DNA of 64,000 nt. Source: Vibrio palustris (GTDB taxonomy: Bacteria > Pseudomonadota > Gammaproteobacteria > Enterobacterales > Vibrionaceae). A program made the position numbers and the translations under genes. The stretch's first letter is position 1, and the number at the start of each line of letters is the position of its first letter. Location: NCBI RefSeq assembly GCF_024346995.1, contig NZ_AP024887.1:992001-1056000 (forward strand), read 5' to 3'. This document shows, piece by piece, positions 17,209-26,649 of this stretch. The notes beneath the pieces are model-generated. The model did no database searches. It was not told the DNA's origin and saw only the letters and a program-made list of their open reading frames with translations.

Positions 17209-17250
17209 AACGAACATAAACGAAAATAAATGATGATCATAAACGAAACT
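17209..17250 (+). promoter_or_regulatory. Repeated GlpR half-sites upstream of glpD
   Basis: AACGAACATA (17209-17218) is followed directly by AACGAAAATA (17219-17228), with a third AACGAAAC at 17242-17249. These are repeats of the right half of the GlpR operator (WWCGAWMATW). They lie 65-105 bases before the glpD start. Confidence 0.6.
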
Positions 17251-17313
17251 TGCGTTAAGGTAACCGTTAACAAGTTATCGATCGTTTTCTCACATATTTT
17301 TCAAGGTTTGTTT

Positions 17314-18870
17314 ATGAATAATTACACATCAGAATCAGCAAGCAGTATTCTCGATATGATCATCGTTGGCGGAGGGATTAATGGTGCTGGTATCGCCGCT
17401 GATGCCGCAGGACGCGGACTGACTGTGGGATTATATGAAGCGAATGACTTTGCTTCAGCAACATCATCAGCCAGTTCTAAATTGATTCATGGTGGCTTGC
17501 GTTATCTTGAGCACTATGAGTTTCGCCTAGTATCTGAAGCATTAGCAGAGCGCGAAGTGCTATTGAAAAAAGCGCCGCATATCGCTTTTCCAATGCGGTT
17601 TCGCCTACCTCATCGCTCCTTTTTACGACCAGCTTGGATGATCCGTTGTGGTTTATTCCTTTATGATAATCTCGGTAAACGCTCTACATTACCGTCAAGT
17701 CATAAAGTTGATTTAACGAAGACGGGTTACATGAAGCCAGAAATGAAAGTGGGTTTTGAATACTCGGACTGTTGGGTCGATGACGCGCGCATGACGCTAC
17801 TTAATGTTATGGCGGCAAATGAAAATGGCGCTGAAACGCGCAACTATTGCTTAGTTGAAAAAGCTCAGCGTATTGGCGATTTGTGGGAAGTGACCGTATT
17901 GGACCAAAATACGGGCGAGCGTTTCACACGTCAAGCACGTGCTTTAGTCAATGCGGCAGGCCCTTGGGTGAAAGAATTTTACGATACTGCTATTCAGGCA
18001 CCAGCACCGCGCGGCGTGCGTTTAATTCAAGGTTCGCACTTGGTGGTTCCACGTTTGCATGATGATCCCCAAGCCTATATTTTACAAAATAAAGATAATC
18101 GAATTGTCTTTGTTATTCCTTACTTGGATAAATTTTCAATTGTTGGCACAACGGATCAGGAATATAAAGGTGATCCACGTGAAGTCACCATCACGGAAAC
18201 AGAAATCGATTACTTATTAGATGTTGTTAATCAACACTTTGTGAAGCAACTCGACCGAGAAGATATTGTGTGGTCTTACAGTGGTGTTCGTCCTTTATGT
18301 GATGATGAGTCCGACTCGCCACAAGCAATCACTCGCGACTATACGCTCGAACTTGAGCAATCAGGTAAGCAAGCGCCCGCGTTAACAATTTTTGGCGGTA
18401 AACTAACCACTTACCGTAAACTTGCTGAATCTGCGATGAAAAAATTGGAAACGTTTTTCCCACAGATGGGACAGCCTTGGACAGCAACGCAAGCGCTGCC
18501 CGGTGGTGAGTTTAGTTGTTCACGGGATAAGTTAACACACTCTATTTGTACTCAATATCCGTGGTTAGCTGAAGAAACTGCTTTTCGTTATGTTAATCAA
18601 TATGGTACATACACATGGGCTATGTTGGATGGCAAAGCGAAAGAAGCCGATATGGGGCGGGTATTTGCCAAGGGTGTGTATCAAGGCGAAATTGATTACA
18701 TGATTGCGAAAGAGTTTGTCAAAACAGGCACTGATGCACTTTGGCGTCGTAGTAAGCTGGGCCTGTATTTAGATGATGCCCAGCAGGGTGAGGTTGACGC
18801 GTATATCAAACAGGTGCTGGCCAGCGGTCAACATCAAGAATCAGCGTATCCTTTATCTCAAGTGAGCTAA
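17314..18870 (+). CDS. glpD: Aerobic glycerol 3-phosphate dehydrogenase GlpD
   Basis: This 518-residue membrane-associated FAD enzyme oxidises glycerol 3-phosphate to dihydroxyacetone phosphate and passes electrons to quinone. The FAD-binding fingerprint is DMIIVGGGINGAGIAADAAG near residues 14-33, followed by SASSKLIHGGLRYLEHYEF. Conserved RLIQGSHLVVP and GGKLTTYRKLAE blocks occur later. I chose ATG 17314, with AAGG 7-10 bases upstream; the frame upstream to 17230 covers the operator. It completes the glycerol route with glpF and glpK. Confidence 0.95.
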   Translation: MNNYTSESASSILDMIIVGGGINGAGIAADAAGRGLTVGLYEANDFASATSSASSKLIHGGLRYLEHYEFRLVSEALAEREVLLKKAPHIAFPMRFRLPHRSFLRPAWMIRCGLFLYDNLGKRSTLPSSHKVDLTKTGYMKPEMKVGFEYSDCWVDDARMTLLNVMAANENGAETRNYCLVEKAQRIGDLWEVTVLDQNTGERFTRQARALVNAAGPWVKEFYDTAIQAPAPRGVRLIQGSHLVVPRLHDDPQAYILQNKDNRIVFVIPYLDKFSIVGTTDQEYKGDPREVTITETEIDYLLDVVNQHFVKQLDREDIVWSYSGVRPLCDDESDSPQAITRDYTLELEQSGKQAPALTIFGGKLTTYRKLAESAMKKLETFFPQMGQPWTATQALPGGEFSCSRDKLTHSICTQYPWLAEETAFRYVNQYGTYTWAMLDGKAKEADMGRVFAKGVYQGEIDYMIAKEFVKTGTDALWRRSKLGLYLDDAQQGEVDAYIKQVLASGQHQESAYPLSQVS

Positions 18871-18916
18871 ACACTGGTTTACTTTATATTATTGTAATGA
18901 TGATATTTTAAATATT

Positions 18917-18950
18917 AAAAGCCCAAATATTCAATTATTTGGGCTTTTTT
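18917..18950 (+). terminator. Terminator after glpD
   Basis: AAAAGCCCAAAT (18917-18928) pairs perfectly with ATTTGGGCTTTT (18937-18948), followed by further Ts. Confidence 0.88.
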
Positions 18951-19006
18951 ATATCCACTGCAGCGCCCGTTATCGCGATCCTCATAAGACGGTTGAAGTT
19001 CACAAT

Positions 19007-19025
19007 AATGTTATGTTATAACATT
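19007..19025 (+). promoter_or_regulatory. Zur box upstream of folE2
   Basis: AATGTTATGTTATAACATT is a perfect inverted repeat of 8 bases on each side of a 3-base centre. It matches the gammaproteobacterial Zur consensus (GTTATANTATAAC core). It lies 74 bases before the folE2 start, a position suited to repression when zinc is plentiful. Confidence 0.85.
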
Positions 19026-19098
19026 ATTTTTCTAGCACGTGATTATCTAGTAATGGTATGTGACTAGAGGTATTTGTTACCTTCAACTTGGATGTTTT

Positions 19099-19998
19099 AT
19101 GAAACAGGATCTAAACCTGCCAGATGTAATGAAAACCGCAAAGACATCGATGCCAGCCAATCTACAATGGGTTGGAATGTCGGACATTTCGGTTCCTTTC
19201 TATGTGAAGAATCACAACAACACAATAGGTGTGACCGGGCATGCCAATGTTTACGTAAGTCTTGATGCTGAAGAAGAAAAAGGCATTCATATGTCACGCT
19301 TGTATACAAGCTTATATCAGCAGCTTTCCCAGCAAATCTTATTGCAAGAACGCATAGAGGCGTTTCTCTTAGAGTTAGTGTCTTCCCAAGCAGGGATTAG
19401 CCATAATGCACGTTTAGAATTAGCTTTTGAACTCCCTATTCATAAACCCGCCTTATTAAGTGGAAAAATGGGCTATCAAACGTATTCTATTGAATGGAAT
19501 TTGATGTTAGAAGATGACCAATGGCGTACAGAGGTTGTATTGCATATCCCTTATTCTAGTACTTGCCCTTGTTCTGCTTCATTATCTCGCCAATTATTAT
19601 CTCAAGCCATTGACCAAAGATTCAATGAACCGTTAGTTGATAAAGCGACATTACTAGCATGGATAGAATCTGAGCAAGGTAGTATTGCTACGCCTCATAG
19701 CCAGCGTTCGTTGGCGCACATTCACTTAACGTGGACTGGCATATATTGCCCTGATTTTGAGCACTTGTTGCGTTATTTTGAACAAGCCATTGGTACACCA
19801 GTACAAACTGCGGTTAAGCGAGCAGACGAACAAGAGTTTGCGCGCTTGAACGCTAAGAACTTAATGTTCTGTGAAGATGCTGCGCGTAAACTGAAGCAAG
19901 CATTAGTGATGATGAGTTCGTTGCAAGATTATTGGTTTAAGGTCGAACACCAAGAAAGTTTGCATGCGCATAATGCCGTCGTGATCGATCGTAAATAA
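19099..19998 (+). CDS. folE2: GTP cyclohydrolase IB (zinc-independent), FolE2
   Basis: This 299-residue FolE2/COG1469 enzyme performs the first step of folate synthesis (GTP to dihydroneopterin triphosphate). Unlike FolE it does not strictly need zinc and is often induced in zinc starvation. Typical segments are WVGMSDISVPF near the N-terminus and YSSTCPCSASLS in the middle; the latter holds the family's catalytic/metal cysteine. ATG 19099 is chosen because the homology starts there. A perfect Zur box lies upstream, which strongly supports zinc control. It is monocistronic. Confidence 0.92.
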   Translation: MKQDLNLPDVMKTAKTSMPANLQWVGMSDISVPFYVKNHNNTIGVTGHANVYVSLDAEEEKGIHMSRLYTSLYQQLSQQILLQERIEAFLLELVSSQAGISHNARLELAFELPIHKPALLSGKMGYQTYSIEWNLMLEDDQWRTEVVLHIPYSSTCPCSASLSRQLLSQAIDQRFNEPLVDKATLLAWIESEQGSIATPHSQRSLAHIHLTWTGIYCPDFEHLLRYFEQAIGTPVQTAVKRADEQEFARLNAKNLMFCEDAARKLKQALVMMSSLQDYWFKVEHQESLHAHNAVVIDRK

Positions 19999-20382
19999 CG
20001 TCTGAATCATGATGTGGTGAGCCCTTTATTTGTACTCACTTGTGGGGATTGCAGATGCTAAATACAGGGTGTCTCTAATAAGGACAATTGAGTAGTAAGC
20101 GTCCGGTCATCGCACGATGAGTATCACGATACAGAGTGCTCTCATCAGTGATGGCAGTCTATACTCATTGATTGAGTTTATGAATGGCTAGCAAGCATGT
20201 GTTGGGGCAGTCCTTGAGCAAGAGTTATGCAGATAGGCGACGATACGCTGCAATACTGACAAAAAACTTACTAAATTGAGAAGAACTATTCACATAAAAT
20301 GTTCGAATCATCAATATGATAGTAAACATTTTGTTTTAAAGTATTTTTGAGTAGTCACTCGAGCAAGTGAATAGGAACAATG
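19999..20382. other. Intergenic stretch without a recognised gene
   Basis: No supported gene lies between folE2 and the OmpA-like lipoprotein. I see only short, weak palindromes (for example CATCGCACGATG near 20108), no good terminator for folE2, and presumably the promoter for the next gene. Confidence 0.4.
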
Positions 20383-21048
20383 ATGAATAAAAGTGTTTTA
20401 TTAATGATGGTGGCAGTAGGGTTGTCTGGGTGTCAGGCGACACAACGTCAGAGCGCGACAACTGGTGAGCAAGAGACGAATTCGACCACAAAAGGGGCGT
20501 TGATTGGAGCTTTTGCCGGAGCACTGACAGGGTTAGCAACAGGCAGTGATGCCAAAGAACGTCGTCAACATGCATTGGTTGGTTTGGCGGGCGGCGCTGC
20601 AGTAGGGGCTGGCACCGGATATTATTTAGATCGCCAAGAAGAGGCGCTACGCAAAGAGCTCATGAACTCAGGCGTGCAAGTCAAACGTGTTAATGAAAAC
20701 CAACTGGTACTTGTGATGCAAAATGGTATTGGGTTTGCGTCTGATTCGTCCAACTTAGCGCCAAGTATTTATAATACGCTAAATGGTGTAGCAAAAATTC
20801 TTGTTGAGTATCCTAAAACTCGCTTATCCATTGTTGGCCATACGGATAGTACTGGCAGCGCTGCTTATAACCAAACGTTATCATTAAAACGTGCTAGCTC
20901 AGTAAAAGCGTATCTATCTGGGCAAGATGTGTCTGCGTCACGAATGACAGTACAAGGGCAAGGAGAAAGTCAGCCAATTTGCGACAATAGTACCGCACAG
21001 GGGCGTCAATGTAATCGCCGTGTTGAAATTACGATTCAGCCCAAATAA
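20383..21048 (+). CDS. OmpA-family outer-membrane lipoprotein with glycine zipper
   Basis: This 221-residue protein has a lipoprotein signal with a lipobox LSGC (Cys near 17). Residues about 35-80 form a glycine-zipper segment (GALIGAFAGALTGLATG and GLAGGAAVGAGTGYYLDR). The C-terminal OmpA-like peptidoglycan-binding domain (about 110-220) includes SIVGHTDSTGSAAYNQTLS and NRRVEITI. It resembles YiaD-type proteins that link the outer membrane to the cell wall. AGGAA lies 5-6 bases before ATG 20383; ATG 20380 is too close to it. It is a single-gene unit with a strong terminator. Confidence 0.88.
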   Translation: MNKSVLLMMVAVGLSGCQATQRQSATTGEQETNSTTKGALIGAFAGALTGLATGSDAKERRQHALVGLAGGAAVGAGTGYYLDRQEEALRKELMNSGVQVKRVNENQLVLVMQNGIGFASDSSNLAPSIYNTLNGVAKILVEYPKTRLSIVGHTDSTGSAAYNQTLSLKRASSVKAYLSGQDVSASRMTVQGQGESQPICDNSTAQGRQCNRRVEITIQPK

Positions 21049-21062
21049 ATGATTGTTTTATG

Positions 21063-21094
21063 AAAAAAGCTCATCATAACTGATGAGCTTTTTT
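21063..21094. terminator. Terminator after the OmpA-like gene
   Basis: A perfect 14-base stem, AAAAAAGCTCATCA and TGATGAGCTTTTTT, surrounds a TAAC loop. It can work on both strands. Confidence 0.9.
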
Positions 21095-21100
21095 ATATGT

Positions 21101-21134
21101 GATAGTGATACCGTTATTGGAAAGTATCACTATC
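21101..21134. repeat. Perfect 11-base inverted repeat, 12-base loop
   Basis: GATAGTGATAC (21101-21111) and GTATCACTATC (21124-21134) are exact complements. The site lies between a terminator and the minus-strand oxidoreductase gene end. No T-run follows on either strand, so it may be an RNA-stabilising hairpin or a protein-binding palindrome. Confidence 0.75.
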
Positions 21135-21202
21135 ATGACGCTTAGCTATGGTGTTCCTCATTGCGAGATACTCGCATAACTGTATCGGAGACACTCTAAG
21201 TA

Positions 21203-22300
21203 TTAGCGTGTTAACAAGGATTTAAGTCCATGCGGCTGACAGCGTAAATATTGCGGAGCGGCTTGAATGGTTGCCCCTAATTCGGCCGCGGCATGCCAAG
21301 GCCAGCGCGGGTCATAAAGAATACCACGGGCGAGAGCAATCGCATCCGCTTGTCCGTGATTGATAATATCTTCTGCTTGTTGGGCTTGCGTAATTAAGCC
21401 GACGGCAATCACTGGCATCGACACTTCATTACTGATCGCATCAGCAAAGCCGACTTGATAGTTAGGTCCCACTTCGATTTGCTGCTTCTCGGTTAAGCCG
21501 CCACTTGATACGTGCATATAGTGGCAACCACACGCATCCAAGGCTTTTGAAAATTCGATACTTTGTTCGATATCCCAACCGCCTTCAGCCCAATCACTGG
21601 CACTGATACGGACGCCGATCATAAAGTCGTCAGGTAATGCTGCTTTTATCGCATCAAATACAGCTAACGGCAAACGCATACGATTCTCTAACGACCCGCC
21701 GAATTGATCTCCGCGCTGGTTACTGATGGGAGATAAAAACTGATGCAGTAGATAACCGTGGGCAGCATGAACCTCGACACCACAAAAACCGGCGTGATAA
21801 GCGCGTTGCGCCGCTGCTACAAACTGAGCGATTAATTGCTCAATATCTGCTTCGGTCATCGCTTGTGGCGTTGGGTCGGTTTGTGCAAAAGGTAAGGCAC
21901 TTGGTGCGATAGTTTGCCACCCATTATCTTGTTCTGGAGTCAGAGGTGTACCGCCATTCCAAGGTAAATCGGTTGACGCTTTACGGCCGGCATGACCAAT
22001 TTGCATCACCATAGGAATGTCAGAGTACTGATGGACATTGTTGACGACTTCGCGCCAAGCTTGTTCACACTCGTCGTTATAAATGCCTGAATCTGCGTAA
22101 GAAATGCGACCTTCTGGAGATACAGCACTCGCTTCAACGATCAATAAACCTGCGCCAGATTGCGCTAACATACCATAATGCTGGTGGTGCCAAGGCTGTA
22201 CGACGCCTTGCTCTGCTGAGTACATGCACATCGGGGCAATAATGATACGGTTATTAAGCGTAACGGAACCAAGTTTTAGTGGGCTAAATAGTGTTGCCAT
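21203..22300 (-). CDS. NADPH dehydrogenase, YqjM-type old yellow enzyme
   Basis: This 365-residue FMN-dependent TIM-barrel oxidoreductase reduces activated C=C bonds using NAD(P)H. IIAPMCMYSAEQG near residue 20 carries the Cys typical of the YqjM (thermophilic-like) class. EVHAAHGYLLHQFLSP near residues 175-190 holds the substrate-binding His pair, and HVSSGG and ALARGILYDPRWPW are present. The physiological substrate is unknown for most members. It is a separate minus-strand gene between mqo and a hairpin at 21101-21134. Confidence 0.88.
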   Translation of the reverse strand: MATLFSPLKLGSVTLNNRIIIAPMCMYSAEQGVVQPWHHQHYGMLAQSGAGLLIVEASAVSPEGRISYADSGIYNDECEQAWREVVNNVHQYSDIPMVMQIGHAGRKASTDLPWNGGTPLTPEQDNGWQTIAPSALPFAQTDPTPQAMTEADIEQLIAQFVAAAQRAYHAGFCGVEVHAAHGYLLHQFLSPISNQRGDQFGGSLENRMRLPLAVFDAIKAALPDDFMIGVRISASDWAEGGWDIEQSIEFSKALDACGCHYMHVSSGGLTEKQQIEVGPNYQVGFADAISNEVSMPVIAVGLITQAQQAEDIINHGQADAIALARGILYDPRWPWHAAAELGATIQAAPQYLRCQPHGLKSLLTR

Positions 22301-22425
22301 GGGAGCCTCCCTAATAATGAATGTGATTTATGTCACAAAATCGCTGAGGTGATTCTACACCCAAAGTGAGGGGGTAACGCAAGTGCTTTAGTGTATTCTC
22401 AACATTGCGTTCAATTCATCAGAGC

Positions 22426-22455
22426 AAAAAAGAAACAGCCCTGTAATAGGGCTGT
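22426..22455 (-). terminator. Terminator after mqo
   Basis: ACAGCCCT (22435-22442) and AGGGCTGT (22448-22455) form the stem; on the minus strand it is followed by a T-rich run (complement of 22426-22434). Confidence 0.85.
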
Positions 22456-22469
22456 CTATCGTGGTGCTA

Positions 22470-24062
22470 TTAGGCGTAATGAGAGGTGTGGTTTATGACA
22501 TCGACCGGTTCAACTTCCGTATCAAGTAAGTGGTGCTCAAGTTGTAATGTTTTACTGGTATTGAGTAACACTTCATGATGGAGGTCTGGATTATCTTTCA
22601 AACTCTGCCCATATGACGGAATCATTTTTAGCACTTTCTCTTGCCATTGCGGTGTGGCCATATGCTCAGGAAAACACTCATTTAATAAATTCAGCATGAT
22701 TGACGCTGACGTTGAGGCGCCTGGCGAGGCTCCTAAGAGAGCGGTTATCGAGCGATCTTGAGAAGACACGAGTTCAGTGCCGAGTCTAAGCTCGCCACCT
22801 TGATCGGTATCTTTTTTAATAATCTGCACGCGTTGGCCCGCTTGCCATAAGGACCAATCCGATGCCTTAGCGTTCGGGAAGAAGTCCTTCAGGGCATTTA
22901 ATCGATCAGTTTCACTCTGGCGTAATTGGCCAACTAAGTATTTAACTAAATCGAAGTTTTTAAGTCCGACTTGGGCCATTGGTAATACGTTTGAGTGGTT
23001 AACCGACGCAAATAAGTCCCATAAAGAACTATTTTTTAAGAATTTACTTGAGAAGCTAGCAAAAGGTCCAAACAGCAAGTATCGTTTGCCGTCAATCACA
23101 CGGGTGTCTAAGTGCGGAACCGACATTGGCGGTGCCCCCACAGACGCTTTACCATAGACTTTCGCAGCATGTTGCTCAACAAGCTCTGGGTTGTCGGTGA
23201 CAAGGAATTGGCCGCCGACGGGAAAACCGCCATATTGCTTGGCTTCAGGTATCCCTGACTTTTGTAATAGGCTTAATGAAGCACCACCAGCACCGATAAA
23301 GACAAATTTTGATGTCACGGTTTTCGTTGTTTGTGTTTCTCGATTACAAACAGTGATATCCCAGTGGCCTTGGGCATTTTGCGACAGAGCTTTGACTTCA
23401 TGATTCGTCGCGCACTGGAAGTGCTCTGACGTTTTTAAGTGCTTGAGCATTGCATGAGTTAACGCACCGAAATTCACATCTGTACCAATACGCATGCTTG
23501 TCGCGGCAATCGGTTGAGAGAGGTCACGATCTTTCATAATCATGGGAACCCATGATTTAATTTGATCGTAATCTTCTGAATATGCCATACCATCAAAGAG
23601 CGGATTACGTTGCAGTGCATGATAACGTTTACGTAAAAAACGCACATTATCTTCACCCCAAACAAAACTCATATGCGGTACGCTATTGATGAAGGATTGT
23701 GGTGATTTAACAATACCATTGTTCACGAGATACGCCCAAAACTGACGAGACAACTGAAATTGCTCGTAAATATTTGTGGCTTTATCTGTGTTAATTTCAC
23801 CGTTACTTTGCTCTGGCGTGTAATTCATTTCCGCTAAAGCAGAGTGCCCAGTTCCAGCGTTATTCCAAGCATTTGAACTTTCTTCAGCGCTATCGCTCAT
23901 TCGTTCAAATAATTGTATATTCCAATTGGGCTCCAATTGGTGCAGAAAGGTACCGAGAGTCGCACTCATTATACCGCCCCCGATAAGAACGACATCAATT
24001 GGTTGCTCAAGGGTATCAGAGTTACGCTGGTTCATTCCGTTGTGACCAGATTCTTTTTTCAT
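22470..24062 (-). CDS. mqo: Malate:quinone oxidoreductase Mqo
   Basis: This 530-residue peripheral-membrane FAD enzyme oxidises malate to oxaloacetate and reduces quinone, a TCA step parallel to NAD-malate dehydrogenase. The FAD fingerprint is [20 protein letters not shown] near residue 24. Further family blocks are [20 protein letters not shown] and [18 protein letters not shown] use ATG 24062, with AGGA about 11 bases upstream; ATG 24074 is adjacent to that AGG, and another in-frame ATG lies nine codons downstream. The start is therefore uncertain by a few residues. The gene is alone, with its own terminator. Confidence 0.94.
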   Translation of the reverse strand: MKKESGHNGMNQRNSDTLEQPIDVVLIGGGIMSATLGTFLHQLEPNWNIQLFERMSDSAEESSNAWNNAGTGHSALAEMNYTPEQSNGEINTDKATNIYEQFQLSRQFWAYLVNNGIVKSPQSFINSVPHMSFVWGEDNVRFLRKRYHALQRNPLFDGMAYSEDYDQIKSWVPMIMKDRDLSQPIAATSMRIGTDVNFGALTHAMLKHLKTSEHFQCATNHEVKALSQNAQGHWDITVCNRETQTTKTVTSKFVFIGAGGASLSLLQKSGIPEAKQYGGFPVGGQFLVTDNPELVEQHAAKVYGKASVGAPPMSVPHLDTRVIDGKRYLLFGPFASFSSKFLKNSSLWDLFASVNHSNVLPMAQVGLKNFDLVKYLVGQLRQSETDRLNALKDFFPNAKASDWSLWQAGQRVQIIKKDTDQGGELRLGTELVSSQDRSITALLGASPGASTSASIMLNLLNECFPEHMATPQWQEKVLKMIPSYGQSLKDNPDLHHEVLLNTSKTLQLEHHLLDTEVEPVDVINHTSHYA

Positions 24063-24551
24063 GAGAAGTAACATCCTAACTTGTGAGTGGTTAACTCGTT
24101 CTCAATGCACTTCATTCACTCTCACTCTTAAGCCCCACCAAATATAGAGTGAAACATAGTGACGTCTTTAAGTGAGATAGCAGGCAGCATGTGTAGATGA
24201 AGTGACGTCGTCATATTATTTTAAAAACGTGCTTTAATAACAAGACTGAATCAATATACCACTACTGGTTTGTGTAACAAGTTTTTATCAATTGTTGACT
24301 TGTTTTTACATAAAACCGCCGATTAGCTCACGAAAATGCTGTATATCCCAATAAAATTTTCACAAATTGATCATTAGGCCGTCATGCGAGAAGGGGGGGA
24401 CATATTGAAGAATGAATTGGTCACTTCGCTAGCTACTTGATATTGCTGAAAATGGATGTGGAAGTGAAAAAATAATAATGTGTTATAGTTAAATCAACTA
24501 TTAATAAAGTGCTCGATTGACGAGTTGGGCAACTTTCATGGAGACTCCGTT
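24063..24551. other. Divergent intergenic region between mqo and the MHYT-like sensor
   Basis: This AT-rich stretch has no supported gene. It must contain promoters for both neighbours. ACAAG and CTTGT arms near 24278 and 24300 make only a weak inverted repeat. A GGAG ribosome site for the next gene lies at 24540-24543. Confidence 0.4.
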
Positions 24552-25697
24552 ATGACCGATTGGCATAGCTCCTCGTTTGATTTTGCACAGTATGAATTGA
24601 TAGATAAAACCTACTCACAACCAATGATTGCTTTATCACTGTTGATAGGACTTTTAGCAACGTACCTTTGCATGTCGATAGTCGAAAACAGCTGGCATGA
24701 TAAGCACAATCGCTCATTAAAAAGATGGCAATCCTACAGTTGTACCTTATTTAGTGTTGGTGGTTGGGGATGCTTTTACTTGGGGATACTTTCGCTACAA
24801 CTGCCACTCAAAAGTGAATTTAATGTGCTATTTGTTGTACTTGCATTACTGCCAGTGTTAGTGGGAGGGTGGATTGGTTTTAGTATTCTTAAATCATTGA
24901 GCTTTACGTTATCTGAGGTCGTATTGAGCGCATTCTCTTTTACCATCGGCCTTGGTGGAATGATGTTGATCGCTTGTTGGTCGATTGATCTTGATGGCCA
25001 CGTTGTGTTTTATCCGAAAATGCTGTTTTGGTCATTTGTGCCTACTCTATTGTTGTGTGGTGTCTCGCTGTTTTTGGTTAAACATCAACATCATTTTAAG
25101 ACGGTTGATATCGCTCGCCGTATTGCGATATCTGCAATGTTTGGTTTGGCTATTTTTAGCTTACCTTATTCGGTGTTGCAATCGATTGATGTGTATCACC
25201 GTGGAAACATTACGGCCACTCCCCATGTTCCCGAGCATGCAATGACAGTTTTGGCGCTGCTGATGTTATTGGTGCTAATAACACTCATTGTCGGGCATAA
25301 AATGTTTTATCGCGTGGGAAGCTTAACCCCAATTTTAGGTGAAGATGAAGATGATAGCCGCTGGAATAAAGAGAAGAGCATCATTGATGGCTTCTCTGAT
25401 GGAGTGGTAATTGTGACCCCTGATGGGGTGTTATGCCATATGAATTCGGTAGCCAAAGCATTATTTGCTTATGGCGAGGCCGATAACATTCCTGTTTCAA
25501 TTGATGAGCTTATGCCCGATTTTCATTTAAATCATACGCTTCACCCAACCCAATCTGTCGCGCAAACAGGGTTGAGTCAAGAAACGTCTATTCTATCGTG
25601 TTCAGGGGAAAGCATTGCTTGTGAATTCACGATTACGCCAGTTGTACACCGACAAGAAGGGTGTTTTTATATTGTTTTACGACGCATGTCGTCGTAA
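24552..25697 (+). CDS. Seven-helix MHYT-like membrane sensor with C-terminal PAS domain
   Basis: This 381-residue protein has about seven hydrophobic helices over residues 25-255, then a short acidic linker (GEDEDDS) and a PAS-like domain (about 275-380, DGFSDGVVIVTPDGVLCHMN). The helix arrangement resembles MHYT sensors, but where the MHYT motif is expected the sequence reads GGWGCFYLGILSL, so the metal-binding Met-His pair is missing. No kinase, GGDEF, EAL or other output domain follows. GGAG 8 bases upstream supports ATG 24552. It may signal by protein contact; the role is unknown. Confidence 0.6.
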   Translation: MTDWHSSSFDFAQYELIDKTYSQPMIALSLLIGLLATYLCMSIVENSWHDKHNRSLKRWQSYSCTLFSVGGWGCFYLGILSLQLPLKSEFNVLFVVLALLPVLVGGWIGFSILKSLSFTLSEVVLSAFSFTIGLGGMMLIACWSIDLDGHVVFYPKMLFWSFVPTLLLCGVSLFLVKHQHHFKTVDIARRIAISAMFGLAIFSLPYSVLQSIDVYHRGNITATPHVPEHAMTVLALLMLLVLITLIVGHKMFYRVGSLTPILGEDEDDSRWNKEKSIIDGFSDGVVIVTPDGVLCHMNSVAKALFAYGEADNIPVSIDELMPDFHLNHTLHPTQSVAQTGLSQETSILSCSGESIACEFTITPVVHRQEGCFYIVLRRMSS

Positions 25698-25721
25698 AAC
25701 TAGGCGTTTGTCGTCAAATTA

Positions 25722-26324
25722 TTACGATTGTTTTGCAAGCCACACTCTTAGCCATAGGCCAACTGGGCTAACAAGCCCCTGAGTGACAAAACGTATTTGA
25801 TTTTTGTAAATAACCAAAATCGTGGGTGCTTTTGAGACATGCCATTGATGACTAATACGTTTATTAGGATCGTTAACAATCCAATAATTAGGTCGATGGG
25901 AGTCTAAATAATGGCGCATTTCTTCATTACTGCCAGACATTACCGCGACACCTATAGTTGGATATTGATGACTTAACCAACTGACGCTTGGCGTAATTAA
26001 GCGGCAGCTGTGACACCAGGAGCCCCAAAAATAGATAATGACAGGTTGGTGCTGGCTCAAAGCCGCAATATTCACATCTTGTCCTGCGGTATTCTCCATA
26101 ATGATGTCACTGTCTTGCGCGATGGGTAACGTTTTGTCGTGCCAAGCATCTATCACTATACTAATAGACATGATTGTCATAACGAGCAAAATCATGTAGA
26201 AAATTTTCATCTTATAGCTCGGTTTTATAATGGCTTGCTTAAGCGCATAACATCCGATGGATACACTAATGATGAGTGCGATAATAAGGCGGTGGTTATC
26301 AATGATGGTATTGAAGAAAGGCAT
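25722..26324 (-). CDS. Membrane-anchored thioredoxin-like protein (TlpA/ScsD type)
   Basis: This 200-residue protein has two N-terminal membrane helices (about 11-30 and 40-60) and a periplasm-facing thioredoxin fold. The redox centre is YFWGSWCHSCRLI (CHSC near residues 104-107), and the cis-Pro segment KAPTILVI is present. It resembles ScsD/TlpA-like proteins that reduce or isomerise periplasmic disulfides. The unusual dipeptide in CHSC is seen in some Scs proteins. No scs or copper gene lies nearby, so the target is unknown. Confidence 0.75.
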   Translation of the reverse strand: MPFFNTIIDNHRLIIALIISVSIGCYALKQAIIKPSYKMKIFYMILLVMTIMSISIVIDAWHDKTLPIAQDSDIIMENTAGQDVNIAALSQHQPVIIYFWGSWCHSCRLITPSVSWLSHQYPTIGVAVMSGSNEEMRHYLDSHRPNYWIVNDPNKRISHQWHVSKAPTILVIYKNQIRFVTQGLVSPVGLWLRVWLAKQS

Positions 26325-26649
26325 AACATTCTTATCGTCAAAAAGGGAGTGAATTGTACTGGTTTCGAAGCCTTAAGACCAAACTTCATTTGAGAAGTTC
26401 ATTAGTTACCTTTTAGGCACTAGAACGCCTTGATTATTCGGGGGAGAATTGAGTGCATAGGCGCGTTTTTAGGTAAATGTCTCAATAACGATACTCCAAT
26501 ATGGAAAAGAGAATGGATGAGCAACGTTGACGGTAAGTCTATGGCATAATCTCGTTGATATAAGCATGCTGAGCGCATGTGTATGAGAACCTCTTTGCAT
26601 ACGTTCTCTTATTTAAGTAGATCTACATATAAAAAATATGGATTAATTA
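26325..26649. other. Intergenic region without a recognised gene
   Basis: It is probably the promoter region of the EAL gene and of the divergent thioredoxin-like gene. GAGAAC near 26584 and GTTCTC near 26602 form a small hairpin. Nothing else was recognised. Confidence 0.35.
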
